Positions 1 to 7,044 of a DNA stretch of 10,001 nucleotides are shown here, in pieces. How positions within the stretch are numbered: position 1 is the first letter of the stretch; the number at the start of each line of letters is the position of its first letter. Under the pieces are notes generated by a model. It was given only the letters and a program-made list of their open reading frames with translations, had not been told where the DNA came from and searched no databases. Source of the DNA: JBOICV01 sp050740255 (GTDB lineage Bacteria > Pseudomonadota > Gammaproteobacteria > Nevskiales > JBOICV01); NCBI GenBank assembly GCA_050740255.1, contig JBOICV010000002.1, positions 1 through 10,001 on the forward strand. The letters run 5' to 3'. The translations under genes and the position numbers were made by a program.

Positions 1-108
1 ACATTCGCGTCCTACATCGTGAATCAGTCGAGTCACACGAAGCAACGGGACAGACGTGAGGCACTTTTTTGCACGCAGAGTGGGCGCGTTCCTAGAGTGA
101 TAGTTTAG

Positions 109-2268
109 ATGACCTCAACCCCTTTCCTTCGCTTCTGGTTCGGTTTACTTTTTCTGTTTGGCTCCGCGACAAGCGTTCACGCCTTGACCTTACATGTGGC
201 GCCGGGCGGGAACGACGAATGGTCCGGGAGGCATGCCAAACCCATGGCGATGGCGGGTCAGCGCGATGGGCCGCTTGCGTCACTTACCGGCGCTCGTGAC
301 CGGATACGCAAACTTCGGACCGCCCAACCGATTCGTGAGCCGATAATCGTGCTGATCCATGCCGGAAAGTATTTCATGCAGCAGCCGCTGGTGCTGGAGA
401 ATCAGGACAGCGGCACGGAGGAGTCGCCGATCCGTTATAAAGCGGCACCTCACGCGAAGCCTGTCTTTAGCGGCGGCGTGACGATTAATAACTGGCGGCG
501 CGGCGCCGATGGTGTTTGGTCTACCGAGCTGAAGGATGTCAAGGAGGGAAAATGGTACTTCGAGCAGCTTTGGATAAATAACCGCCGTGCCACGCGCGCC
601 CGCGCGTCAACCGAAACTTTTTACTACATGACGGGCGTTCGAGAAAAATTGTTCGAATGGGCGTTTGCGCCCGGCAAGCCGTTCGTGACCTATCGGGTGC
701 GACAAGTCGTTGCGGTCCGACCGGAGGATCTCCGACTTTTAAACGGGCTGACCGAAGACGAGCGTAAAGACGTCAATTTTATGGCGTTTCATAAGTGGGA
801 TACCACGCGCAGATTCCTGGATGCGGTGAACATCCGCGCCGGAACAATTACCGTGCAAGGATCGCGGATGCAGCCCTGGAACCCCATGGCGAAGCACACC
901 CCGTTCTACCTGGACAACTTTCGCGCCGCTCTTGATACGCCGGGTGAATGGTTCCTGGCTCGCGACGGCGTGCTTTACTACAAACCGCTGCCAGGCGAAG
1001 ACATGGTCAAGGCGCTGGTAATCGCGCCGGTGACAGACAAGTTTATGGTACTGCGCGGCGCAGCGTCCGCCGGCCGCTTCGTCGAGCACATCTCGTTCGA
1101 GGGACTGACCTTCCTGCACTCGCAGTGGTTGACGCCCACGGGTGGGGTGGACCCCGTTCAGTCCGCTGCCCAAATCGAAGCCGTCATCATGGTCGACGGG
1201 GCCAGACATATCCAAATTCAGGACTGCGAAATCGGGCACCTTGGAACCTATGCCATCTGGCTGCGAAGCGGCAACCGTAATGTCGTGATAAAACGCTGTC
1301 ATATTCATGACATGGGCGCCGGTGGTGTGCGCGTCGGTAATGTAAGCATTGCCGCCAATGAGTCGGACCGCGTCAGCCATATAACCGTCGACAACAACAT
1401 CATTCGGCATGGCGGGCGCATCTTCCCTTCGGCAGCAGGTATATGGATTGGCCAGAGCGGTGACAATCAAGTCACGCACAATGAGATCGCTGATTTCTTT
1501 TCTATGGGAATCTCTGCGGGTTGGACTTGGGGCTACGGTACAAGTCTGGCTGTGCGGAATAGGATCGCATTCAATCGTATTCACCACATCGGCTGGAGAA
1601 TGCTTAGCGAGTTGGCCGGCATCTACACGCTCGGGGTGTCACCGGGCACCGTTATCAACAACAACGTCGTCCACGACATGTACGCGTTTGACTACGGTGG
1701 TTGGGGCCTCGTCCTGGACCAGGGCAGTAGTGACATCACTGTACAGAACAATCTTGTTTACAGAACCATGAGCGGGGCGTTCCATCAGAACGGCGGGCGG
1801 AACAACTTGGTCGAAAATAATGTTTTTGCCTTTGGTCAAGCCGTGCAGTGGCATCGAGCACGCGCGGATCCCCACCTCTCTCTTACCTTCATTAACAATA
1901 TTGTCTACTGGGATGAGGGCAGGCTGTTTGAGGGTCCATTGGACAGCACCGATGTCAAACTGGAACGCAACATTTACTTTGATGCTTCCGGACAATCGGT
2001 TCATTGGGGAAACATGGACTTCGCGGCGTGGCAAGAAAGCGGGAAGGACGCAGGATCGCTGGTGGTTGATCCGTTGTTTGTGGCGCCGCGCGAGTTCGAT
2101 TTCAATCTGGAGCCACAATCCCCTGCTATCAAGTTAGGCTTCCGCCCCATAGAGTTTTCCCAGGCAGGACCGTACGGCGATCCGAAGTGGCTTCGTTTAG
2201 CTCAACGGGAGCGATATGCACCCGTCGAGATCCCACCGGCCATGCCCTCTCTGTCGCATCTGCCTTAG
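109..2268 (+). CDS. Exported right-handed parallel beta-helix protein, probably polysaccharide-active
   Basis: The 719-residue product is probably an exported carbohydrate-active protein. Residues 1-25 form a signal peptide: a short n-region, a hydrophobic stretch from about 9 to 20 (FWFGLLFLFG) and a likely cleavage after VHA at 25. The mature part opens with LHVAPGGND (28-36), followed by ASLTGARDRIRKLR (57-70) and DSGTEESPIRYKA (100-112). This layout is usual for secreted beta-helix proteins related to glycoside hydrolase families such as GH120/GH141. Residues 365-625 carry short strands with Asn ladders, for example VDNNII (427-432), INNNVVHD (516-523), VQNNLVYR (545-552) and VENNVF (568-573). 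The stretch GIYTLGVSPGT (504-514) plus GGWGLVLDQGSS (530-541) is a hallmark of the group. The C-terminal segment VVDPLFVAP (652-660) closes the domain as in relatives. No catalytic residue can be assigned by eye, so hydrolase, lyase or epimerase activity stays open. ATG 109 is chosen because the signal peptide begins there; the ribosome site is weak. Confidence 0.85.
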   Translation: MTSTPFLRFWFGLLFLFGSATSVHALTLHVAPGGNDEWSGRHAKPMAMAGQRDGPLASLTGARDRIRKLRTAQPIREPIIVLIHAGKYFMQQPLVLENQDSGTEESPIRYKAAPHAKPVFSGGVTINNWRRGADGVWSTELKDVKEGKWYFEQLWINNRRATRARASTETFYYMTGVREKLFEWAFAPGKPFVTYRVRQVVAVRPEDLRLLNGLTEDERKDVNFMAFHKWDTTRRFLDAVNIRAGTITVQGSRMQPWNPMAKHTPFYLDNFRAALDTPGEWFLARDGVLYYKPLPGEDMVKALVIAPVTDKFMVLRGAASAGRFVEHISFEGLTFLHSQWLTPTGGVDPVQSAAQIEAVIMVDGARHIQIQDCEIGHLGTYAIWLRSGNRNVVIKRCHIHDMGAGGVRVGNVSIAANESDRVSHITVDNNIIRHGGRIFPSAAGIWIGQSGDNQVTHNEIADFFSMGISAGWTWGYGTSLAVRNRIAFNRIHHIGWRMLSELAGIYTLGVSPGTVINNNVVHDMYAFDYGGWGLVLDQGSSDITVQNNLVYRTMSGAFHQNGGRNNLVENNVFAFGQAVQWHRARADPHLSLTFINNIVYWDEGRLFEGPLDSTDVKLERNIYFDASGQSVHWGNMDFAAWQESGKDAGSLVVDPLFVAPREFDFNLEPQSPAIKLGFRPIEFSQAGPYGDPKWLRLAQRERYAPVEIPPAMPSLSHLP

Positions 2269-2411
2269 ATGTAACCGTAACCAGGATCAAATTCGCACAT
2301 CGCGTATAGAGGTATTGCAGGCTCAAAACGTCGCTCCCGAGCGCCGACTTTGTCGCACCGTTACAATCCAAAGCCTCCACTACCGGCACGCGAACAGCCA
2401 CCCGATCAGAT

Positions 2412-3059
2412 ATGAAGAAGAAGTTCTCAATCTATGGCCTCTCCGGGCTGTTATCCCGAAGATTCCGGGAGAAAAGGTTCAAGTGGTTCCTGGACACGAT
2501 GCGGCCAGACGCCCGGTCTACTTTACTCGACATCGGGGGCTATCCATGGTCCTGGCAAAGCACGGAAGTGCCCGCAAAAATCGTGATTGTCAATTTGCAC
2601 GAAATCCCGGGCATGGCCGAGCAGGTCAAAAATCGCTTTGAGTTGGTCACCGGCGACGGCTGCAAGCTGGCCTACGCCGACGGAGCTTTTGACATCGTTT
2701 TTTCCAATAGCGTCATTGAGCACGTTGGCTCCTACGAGCGGCAGCAGAAATTCGCCGCGGAGGCGCGCCGTGTCGGCCGGGCGCTGTGGATCCAGACGCC
2801 GGCGCGCGAGTTTTTTTTCGAACCCCACCTGCTGACACCGTTTATTCACTTTTTTTCGCGTTCGATGCAGGAGCGGTTGTTGCGGCATTTCACCGTGTGG
2901 GGGCTGATGACCAGGCCTAGTCAGGCGACGGTACGTGCGTTCCTCGACGAAACCCGCTTGTTGAGATACGAGGAAATGCGAGAGCTGTTTCCGGACTGCG
3001 AGATATTCCGCGAACGTTTCATGGGGATGACCAAGAGCTACGTGGCGGTGCGCACTTAG
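2412..3059 (+). CDS. Class I SAM-dependent methyltransferase
   Basis: The 215-residue protein has the outline of a small class I methyltransferase of the Methyltransf_11 type. Motif I is at 38-48 (LLDIGGYPWSW). The usual second and third glycines of the DxGxGxG loop are replaced by Tyr-Pro-Trp, a variant I recall from small methyltransferases of polysaccharide loci. Strand 2 follows at 57-64 (IVIVNLHE). The block GDGCKLAYADGAFDIVFSNS (81-100), then VIEHVG (101-106), matches the motif after which Methyltransf_11 proteins are recognised. The remainder (QTPAREFFFEPH, 128-139; an FIHFFSR helix, 144-150) is hydrophobic and may bind substrate or membrane. The substrate is unknown; glycan or lipid-linked sugar methylation is inferred from neighbours. 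ATG 2412 starts a Lys-rich N-terminus, with no convincing Shine-Dalgarno. It lies 143 bp after the beta-helix gene and 116 bp before galE. Confidence 0.82.
   Translation: MKKKFSIYGLSGLLSRRFREKRFKWFLDTMRPDARSTLLDIGGYPWSWQSTEVPAKIVIVNLHEIPGMAEQVKNRFELVTGDGCKLAYADGAFDIVFSNSVIEHVGSYERQQKFAAEARRVGRALWIQTPAREFFFEPHLLTPFIHFFSRSMQERLLRHFTVWGLMTRPSQATVRAFLDETRLLRYEEMRELFPDCEIFRERFMGMTKSYVAVRT
2811..2856 (+). repeat. Two close poly-T tracts inside the methyltransferase gene
   Basis: Runs of eight T (2811-2818) and seven T (2850-2856) lie 31 bases apart, and a further run of six T sits at 2698-2703. They encode Phe pairs and triplets (EFFFE, HFFSR). The frame is intact in this sequence. Such tracts can slip during replication, but runs of 7-8 are short for true phase variation, so this is only a structural note. 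Confidence 0.6.
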
Positions 3060-3175
3060 TACAGAGCAGCCGATACGACGCTTTATTGTTAGTGCCGACG
3101 TGGTGACTTCATCGCCCACATATATTGAGGAGCGGGCGTCTGCAGTAAAGTAGGCGGCATCCAGACGGCGAAATA

Positions 3176-4150
3176 ATGAAGCGCATCTTAGTCACCGGCG
3201 GCGCCGGTTATATCGGCAGTCACAGCTGTAAGGCACTCGCTGCAGCCGGGTATGAGCCCGTCACGATGGACAATCTGTCCCGCGGCCACCGCCACGCAGT
3301 GAAATGGGGGCCATTCATCCAGGCCGACATCCAGGATGCTGAAATAGTGCGGCAGGTGGTTAAGGATTTCGGCGTTGTGGCGGTGCTGCACTTTGCCGGC
3401 TATGCCTATGTCGGCGAATCCATGCAGGAGCCGGCAATCTATTTCGGCAATAACGTCTGCGCGACGTATGGATTGCTGGAAGCGCTGCGGGCGACGTCGC
3501 TCAGGGACATCGTCTTCTCCAGTACTTGCGCCATCTATGGCGAACAGGGCCAGAGCCCCGTGTCGGAACAAGCCGCTCAGGAACCGGAGAGCACCTATGG
3601 CCTTAGCAAGTTGATGGTTGAGAAGATACTGAACGATTATTGCCGCGCCTACGACTTTCGCAGCGTATCGCTGCGTTATTTCAACGCGGCTGGCGCCGAC
3701 GCGGACGGCGGCCTCGGTGAAGAGCACGATCCCGAGCCGCATATCGTGCCGACCGTCCTCGCGGCGGCCCGCGACGGGAATGGTGTCACTTTGAATGGCA
3801 ACGATTACCCGACAGCGGATGGCACTTGCGTGCGCGATTTTACACACGTGACCGATTTGGCGGAAGCGCACGTAGCGGCGCTGGAACGTCTGCTGGAAGG
3901 CGGCAGCCGGCGGGCGTACAACCTCGGCTCCGGTAAGGGCTGCTCACTGCGTCAGTTGGTATCCGCAGCTGAGCGAGTCACCGGCAAGCCCATCGAGACG
4001 AGATATTTCCCAAGGCGTCCCGGCGATCCCTCGTTCGCCGTGGCTAATTGCAGTCTGGCGGCAACCGAACTCGGCTGGCAGGCGCGGCGCTCGGAACTGG
4101 ACAACATTCTGCAGTCCGCCTGGGCCTGGATGAATCGAACCAAAGCCTGA
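3176..4150 (+). CDS. galE: UDP-glucose 4-epimerase
   Basis: GalE interconverts UDP-glucose and UDP-galactose in the cytoplasm, using tightly bound NAD; here it would supply UDP-galactose for glycan assembly. At 324 residues it is close to the usual 325-340. The N-terminal Rossmann fold shows TGGAGYIGSH (7-16) and the NAD-ribose contact MDNLSRGH (31-38). LHFAGYAYVGES (71-82) is the conserved beta-4 region. Catalytic residues are visible: the SSTCAIYG segment (115-122) with the Ser/Thr, and Tyr141-x3-Lys145 in YGLSK. RYFNAAGAD (167-175), GNDYPTADGTCVRDF (208-222) with HVTDLAEAH (224-232), and YNLGSGKG (248-255) are standard sugar-nucleotide-binding blocks of true GalE rather than dehydratases. 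The start at ATG 3176 gives a correct N-terminus directly before the Rossmann strand; no strong Shine-Dalgarno is seen. Related epimerases acting on UDP-GlcNAc or on UDP-pentoses cannot be excluded from sequence alone. The stop codon is part of the terminator stem that follows. Confidence 0.95.
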   Translation: MKRILVTGGAGYIGSHSCKALAAAGYEPVTMDNLSRGHRHAVKWGPFIQADIQDAEIVRQVVKDFGVVAVLHFAGYAYVGESMQEPAIYFGNNVCATYGLLEALRATSLRDIVFSSTCAIYGEQGQSPVSEQAAQEPESTYGLSKLMVEKILNDYCRAYDFRSVSLRYFNAAGADADGGLGEEHDPEPHIVPTVLAAARDGNGVTLNGNDYPTADGTCVRDFTHVTDLAEAHVAALERLLEGGSRRAYNLGSGKGCSLRQLVSAAERVTGKPIETRYFPRRPGDPSFAVANCSLAATELGWQARRSELDNILQSAWAWMNRTKA

Positions 4151-4193
4151 TTCATCTTAGCGCCCGGGTTTCCGCGGCTCCGTATCAGGCTTT
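4142..4193. terminator. Bidirectional terminator candidate between convergent genes
   Basis: AAAGCCTGAT (4142-4151) and ATCAGGCTTT (4184-4193) form a perfect 10-bp inverted repeat with a 32-base GC-rich loop that contains CCCGGG. The stem sits exactly between the converging galE (+) and glycosyltransferase (-) genes, and its left arm includes the galE TGA. The arms begin with AAA and end with TTT, giving a short U-tract in either direction, but no longer T-run follows. The long loop weakens a classical intrinsic-terminator reading. Confidence 0.55.
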
Positions 4194-4200
4194 ACTCACA

Positions 4201-5211
4201 TCAGTATGTCCGCACGCCGCGAAACAGACTGCTCGGTAATCGCACCGCGACCGCGGTAGCGGCAATGCGGTGCCATACGCGCAGCCTACGGACGGCGCTG
4301 ACCAGCGCGCGCGCAAGCGTTGGCGATATCGAAAGTACGACGCGCAGAAACTTTGCGCGCCGATGGCTGGCGTCACCGACGCAGGCCTGCGCGGCCAGTG
4401 CCCGCGCCTGCGCGAAGCGCCCGGATTCGCAGGCAGCCAGAGCGGCGATGTAGGCGACATGTGCCGCCACCCTGGGCGGAAGCCACGACGCCTGCTTGGC
4501 CAATATCCGTGTCATGTCCGCGATCACCAGCTCTGGCCGTCCGGTCAGTCGGTCGGTGGAGTAATAGGCGACCGTTACCGGCTGCCCACAGTCCGCGATC
4601 CGTGTCTGCCGCGCCAGGCGCAGCAGCAGGTCCCAGTCATCGGAAGCACGCAGCTGTTCGTCTATCAGACCGCAGGCCTCCAGGTCTGAACGGCGCACCA
4701 GAATGGTCTGAACATGCGCAAAGAGTTGTTCCGCTATATGGTTGAACGTAACCTCGCGGACACCGTCTGCGCCTAGCGTGTAGCGCCAGGGGCAGTGCAT
4801 CACGCCGCCGCCGGGCTGGGGCCGGAGCATCGTTCCCGTCACCACGCCGAACGCCGGACCCAGCTTATCGAGCAGCTGCATTTGCAGGTTGAGCTTGTCG
4901 GGTAGCCAGCTGTCATCGCTGTCCAGAAACGCGATGTAGTCGGTTCGTGCCGCGCGGATCGCGGTGTTGCGCGCGCCGGCCGCGCCGCGGTTGCTTTCAT
5001 GCCGGATATAGCGGAAGCGCGGATCGGACTGCCATTTGCGCACAATCTCCGCCGTGTTGTCCTTGGAGCAATCGTCCACCAGGATCAGCTCGAAGTCCTG
5101 GAAGCTCTGGGCGAATACGCTCTCGATTGAGCGTGCGATCGTGCGCGCGCGGTTATAGGTCGGAATAATGACGCTCACTCGCGGCGCCTTAGCCTGTTTT
5201 TCACCCACCAT
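4201..5211 (-). CDS. Family 2 glycosyltransferase (third of the GT2 trio)
   Basis: This 336-residue GT-A enzyme is expected to transfer a sugar from a nucleotide donor to a lipid-linked or growing glycan at the cytoplasmic face. Visible GT2 landmarks are VSVIIPTYNR (12-21), the nucleotide-contacting VDD (45-47), NRGAAGARNTAI (74-85) and the metal-binding DSDD (97-100). A likely catalytic-base region is ASDDWDLLLRL (189-199). After about residue 240 the chain becomes a helical, Ala/Arg-rich tail with ACESGRFAQARALAAQA (260-276), reminiscent of one TPR-like hairpin. There are no clear transmembrane helices. The start at ATG 5211 is supported by GAAGAGG on the minus strand (5225-5219), seven bases upstream; it overlaps the preceding gene by 11 bp. 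It is the last gene of the operon and more divergent than the two upstream GT2 copies. The sugar and linkage cannot be assigned. Confidence 0.9.
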   Translation of the reverse strand: MVGEKQAKAPRVSVIIPTYNRARTIARSIESVFAQSFQDFELILVDDCSKDNTAEIVRKWQSDPRFRYIRHESNRGAAGARNTAIRAARTDYIAFLDSDDSWLPDKLNLQMQLLDKLGPAFGVVTGTMLRPQPGGGVMHCPWRYTLGADGVREVTFNHIAEQLFAHVQTILVRRSDLEACGLIDEQLRASDDWDLLLRLARQTRIADCGQPVTVAYYSTDRLTGRPELVIADMTRILAKQASWLPPRVAAHVAYIAALAACESGRFAQARALAAQACVGDASHRRAKFLRVVLSISPTLARALVSAVRRLRVWHRIAATAVAVRLPSSLFRGVRTY

Positions 5212-6109
5212 GCCGGAACCTCTTCCAAAACGAAGCCAGGCTGCGCAGCAGCGGCAAACTCGCCAGCGTGCGCAGCAAGGTTTTCAAACGCATTGGCCGC
5301 AGCCGCCAGGCGCGCCAGAACGCATTGCGTGCGCCAGCGACATTTCCCAGCCGCAGACGCAAACGGCCGATCTCCTCCCAATGTTGTGCGAGCACTGGCG
5401 GCGACTCTTTCCACAGCGCGCCATGCTTGGCCAGAATCTGCTCGAAGCTAATAAGCCGCGCGGCCGGATTGGCGTCATGGCTGTCGTGACTGCTGTACTT
5501 CACCACCAACGCTTCATCCACGAAGCCGAATCCAAAGTGAGGATAAACCCGGAAGGTGAACTCCCAGTCTTCGAGATTGGGCAGCGTTTCATCGAAGCCG
5601 CCGAGCTGCGCAAACACTTCGCGGCGCACGAGCCAGGTCGGGGCGATAAAAGGCAGGCCGTACAGTACCTCCAGCGGCATACGCGGCGCGGTACGCATGC
5701 TGTCATTCGGGCGCAGATCGCGCAGCGGTTCGTCGAAATGCGATAACTGGTAGCCACAACACACGAGTCCGGTATCGCTCGAGTTTACCGCCCGTAACTG
5801 CTTTTCCAGCTTGCTCGGCCGCCATTCATCGTCGCTATCCTGGAAGGCAATCCAGCTGCCCTGCGCGGCACGGATCCCGGTATTGCGCGCTGCTGCGGGC
5901 CCACCACGTTTAGGCATCGCTAGATAGCGCAGTCTTCGGTCGCCTGCGGCGTACCGCTGAACCAGTTCATCTGTACCGTCCGTCGAACCATCGTCCACGA
6001 TAATCAGTTCCAGCTCACGATGGGTTTGCGCCAAAACCGACTGGATGGCGCGCGGCAGCAGGCTGCGACGGTTATAGGTCGGCAGAATCACGCTGACGAG
6101 CTGGCTCAT
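5201..6109 (-). CDS. Family 2 glycosyltransferase (second of the GT2 trio)
   Basis: This is a 302-residue GT2 enzyme with the same cytoplasmic transferase role as its neighbours. Motifs run in order: VSVILPTYNR (5-14), IVDDGSTDGT (37-46), GGPAAARNTGIR (69-80), DSDD metal site (91-94), PTWLVRREVF (157-166) and the base region NLEDWEFTFRVYP (178-190). Residues 240-271 (from AQHWEEIGRLRLRLGN onward) resemble a single TPR helix pair ending in LRP, followed by a basic, hydrophobic helix that may touch the membrane. An open frame extends upstream to 6217, but the extra residues are out of family. ATG 6109 puts the start directly before the conserved first strand and gives an ATGA overlap with the preceding gene's stop (6109-6106), with GAGA six bases upstream. 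The next gene begins 11 bp inside this one. It closely resembles the upstream GT2 copy. Confidence 0.91.
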   Translation of the reverse strand: MSQLVSVILPTYNRRSLLPRAIQSVLAQTHRELELIIVDDGSTDGTDELVQRYAAGDRRLRYLAMPKRGGPAAARNTGIRAAQGSWIAFQDSDDEWRPSKLEKQLRAVNSSDTGLVCCGYQLSHFDEPLRDLRPNDSMRTAPRMPLEVLYGLPFIAPTWLVRREVFAQLGGFDETLPNLEDWEFTFRVYPHFGFGFVDEALVVKYSSHDSHDANPAARLISFEQILAKHGALWKESPPVLAQHWEEIGRLRLRLGNVAGARNAFWRAWRLRPMRLKTLLRTLASLPLLRSLASFWKRFRHGG

Positions 6110-7038
6110 GATCGTCTCGTCAGCCGCAGCAATCGCCCATAAAGCGAGCGCAACCGCTCGTAAGCATGAGGTCCCAGCCCCAATACGCACCAGAGCAAAC
6201 GGTCCTTGAACGCCCACGGCCGCAGCCGTAGAGCCTCAGCTAGGGCCGCCCTTGCCTGCGCGTGTTCACCCAGTCGCAGATGAGCCTCGGCGATGTCGGC
6301 GTAATGAATGGCTTGCAGCGCGGGATGACCCGACCAGCGCGGTGCGTATCGCTCCAGAATACTGCGATAACTCTCTATCCGTCCGCGCCAGTTTCCCTCG
6401 ATACTGCCCGCGGTCTCGTACTTGATCACGCCAAGCTCAGGCAGAATGCTTAGCTCCCAGCGCGGAAAAATGCGGAACACCAACTCCCAGTCCTCCCGGT
6501 TCGGCAAATGCTCGTCGAACATACCCGCGTCCGCCAGGCACTCGCGGCGCAGCAGCCAAGTCGGAGGGATGTAAGTGAATCCGGCCAGCAGCAGCTGTTC
6601 GACGTCGCAACGCACCGGATCTATCTCCGTGCCAACCTGCTTTTCGCCGCCATCCGCGAAGCGCACCGAATAGGCCACGCACACCATTCCCGTTGGGACG
6701 GGCGCCGCCTGCAGTGCCTGCATTTGCAGAGCGAGCTTGTGCGGCAACCATACATCGTCGCTGTCCTGAAAGGCGATGTAGTCGCCGCGCGCCTGTTCGA
6801 TGCCGCGGTTGCGGGCATAGCCCGGGCCGCCGTTGCGCGGACAGCGCAGGTAGCGCACCCGCGCATCCCGTATCGCATTGACGACCTCGGCCGTGCGGTC
6901 GGTGGAGGCATCGTCCGCCACAATCAACTCCAGATTGCGGTAGCTCTGAGCCAGCACGCTGCCTATCGCGCGCGGCAGCAAATGCGCGCGATTATAGGTC
7001 GGCAAAATGACGGAGATCAGCGGAGTCAGCTCAGCCAT
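6106..7038 (-). CDS. Family 2 glycosyltransferase (first of the GT2 trio)
   Basis: From ATG 7038 the product has 310 residues and GT-A landmarks: ISVILPTYNR (8-17), VADDASTDRT (40-49), GGPGYARNRGI (70-80), the DSDD metal site (92-95), PPTWLLRREC (158-167) and the base region NREDWELVFRIFP (180-192). The VDD motif is ADD here, a common tolerated change. A C-terminal TPR-like pair (244-274, ADIAEAHLRLGEHAQARAAL) resembles that of the following gene, which supports duplication. A GTG at 7041 is an alternative start three bases upstream; ATG is preferred because of codon strength and because spacing from the previous stop (TAG 7047-7045) is only six bases. TAGGCAG just upstream is a weak ribosome site. 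Donor and acceptor are unknown. Confidence 0.9.
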   Translation of the reverse strand: MAELTPLISVILPTYNRAHLLPRAIGSVLAQSYRNLELIVADDASTDRTAEVVNAIRDARVRYLRCPRNGGPGYARNRGIEQARGDYIAFQDSDDVWLPHKLALQMQALQAAPVPTGMVCVAYSVRFADGGEKQVGTEIDPVRCDVEQLLLAGFTYIPPTWLLRRECLADAGMFDEHLPNREDWELVFRIFPRWELSILPELGVIKYETAGSIEGNWRGRIESYRSILERYAPRWSGHPALQAIHYADIAEAHLRLGEHAQARAALAEALRLRPWAFKDRLLWCVLGLGPHAYERLRSLYGRLLRLTRRS

Positions 7039-7044
7039 CACTGC

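Noticed and set aside
739..1587. A 282-codon open frame on the minus strand inside the beta-helix gene
   Set aside because: It is antisense to a clearly conserved protein, its translation is low-complexity without domain logic, and it has no ribosome site or neighbour support.
2330..2351. Possible hairpin with CGACTTTGT after the beta-helix gene
   Set aside because: Only four to five base pairs can form, the loop geometry is poor and there is no proper T-run. I otherwise see nothing clear in the gap 2269-2411.
3121..3126. TATATT as a -10 element for galE
   Set aside because: It matches the consensus at five of six positions, but no -35 element lies at 16-18 bases upstream.
5168..5746. A 192-codon plus-strand open frame over the GT2 genes
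   Set aside because: It shows the same shadow pattern: it lies opposite conserved GT2 motifs and is compositionally biased.
6110..6217. N-terminal extension of the second GT2 protein
   Set aside because: GT2 enzymes begin just before the VSVILPTYNR strand; ATG 6109 fits and overlaps the previous stop by four bases.
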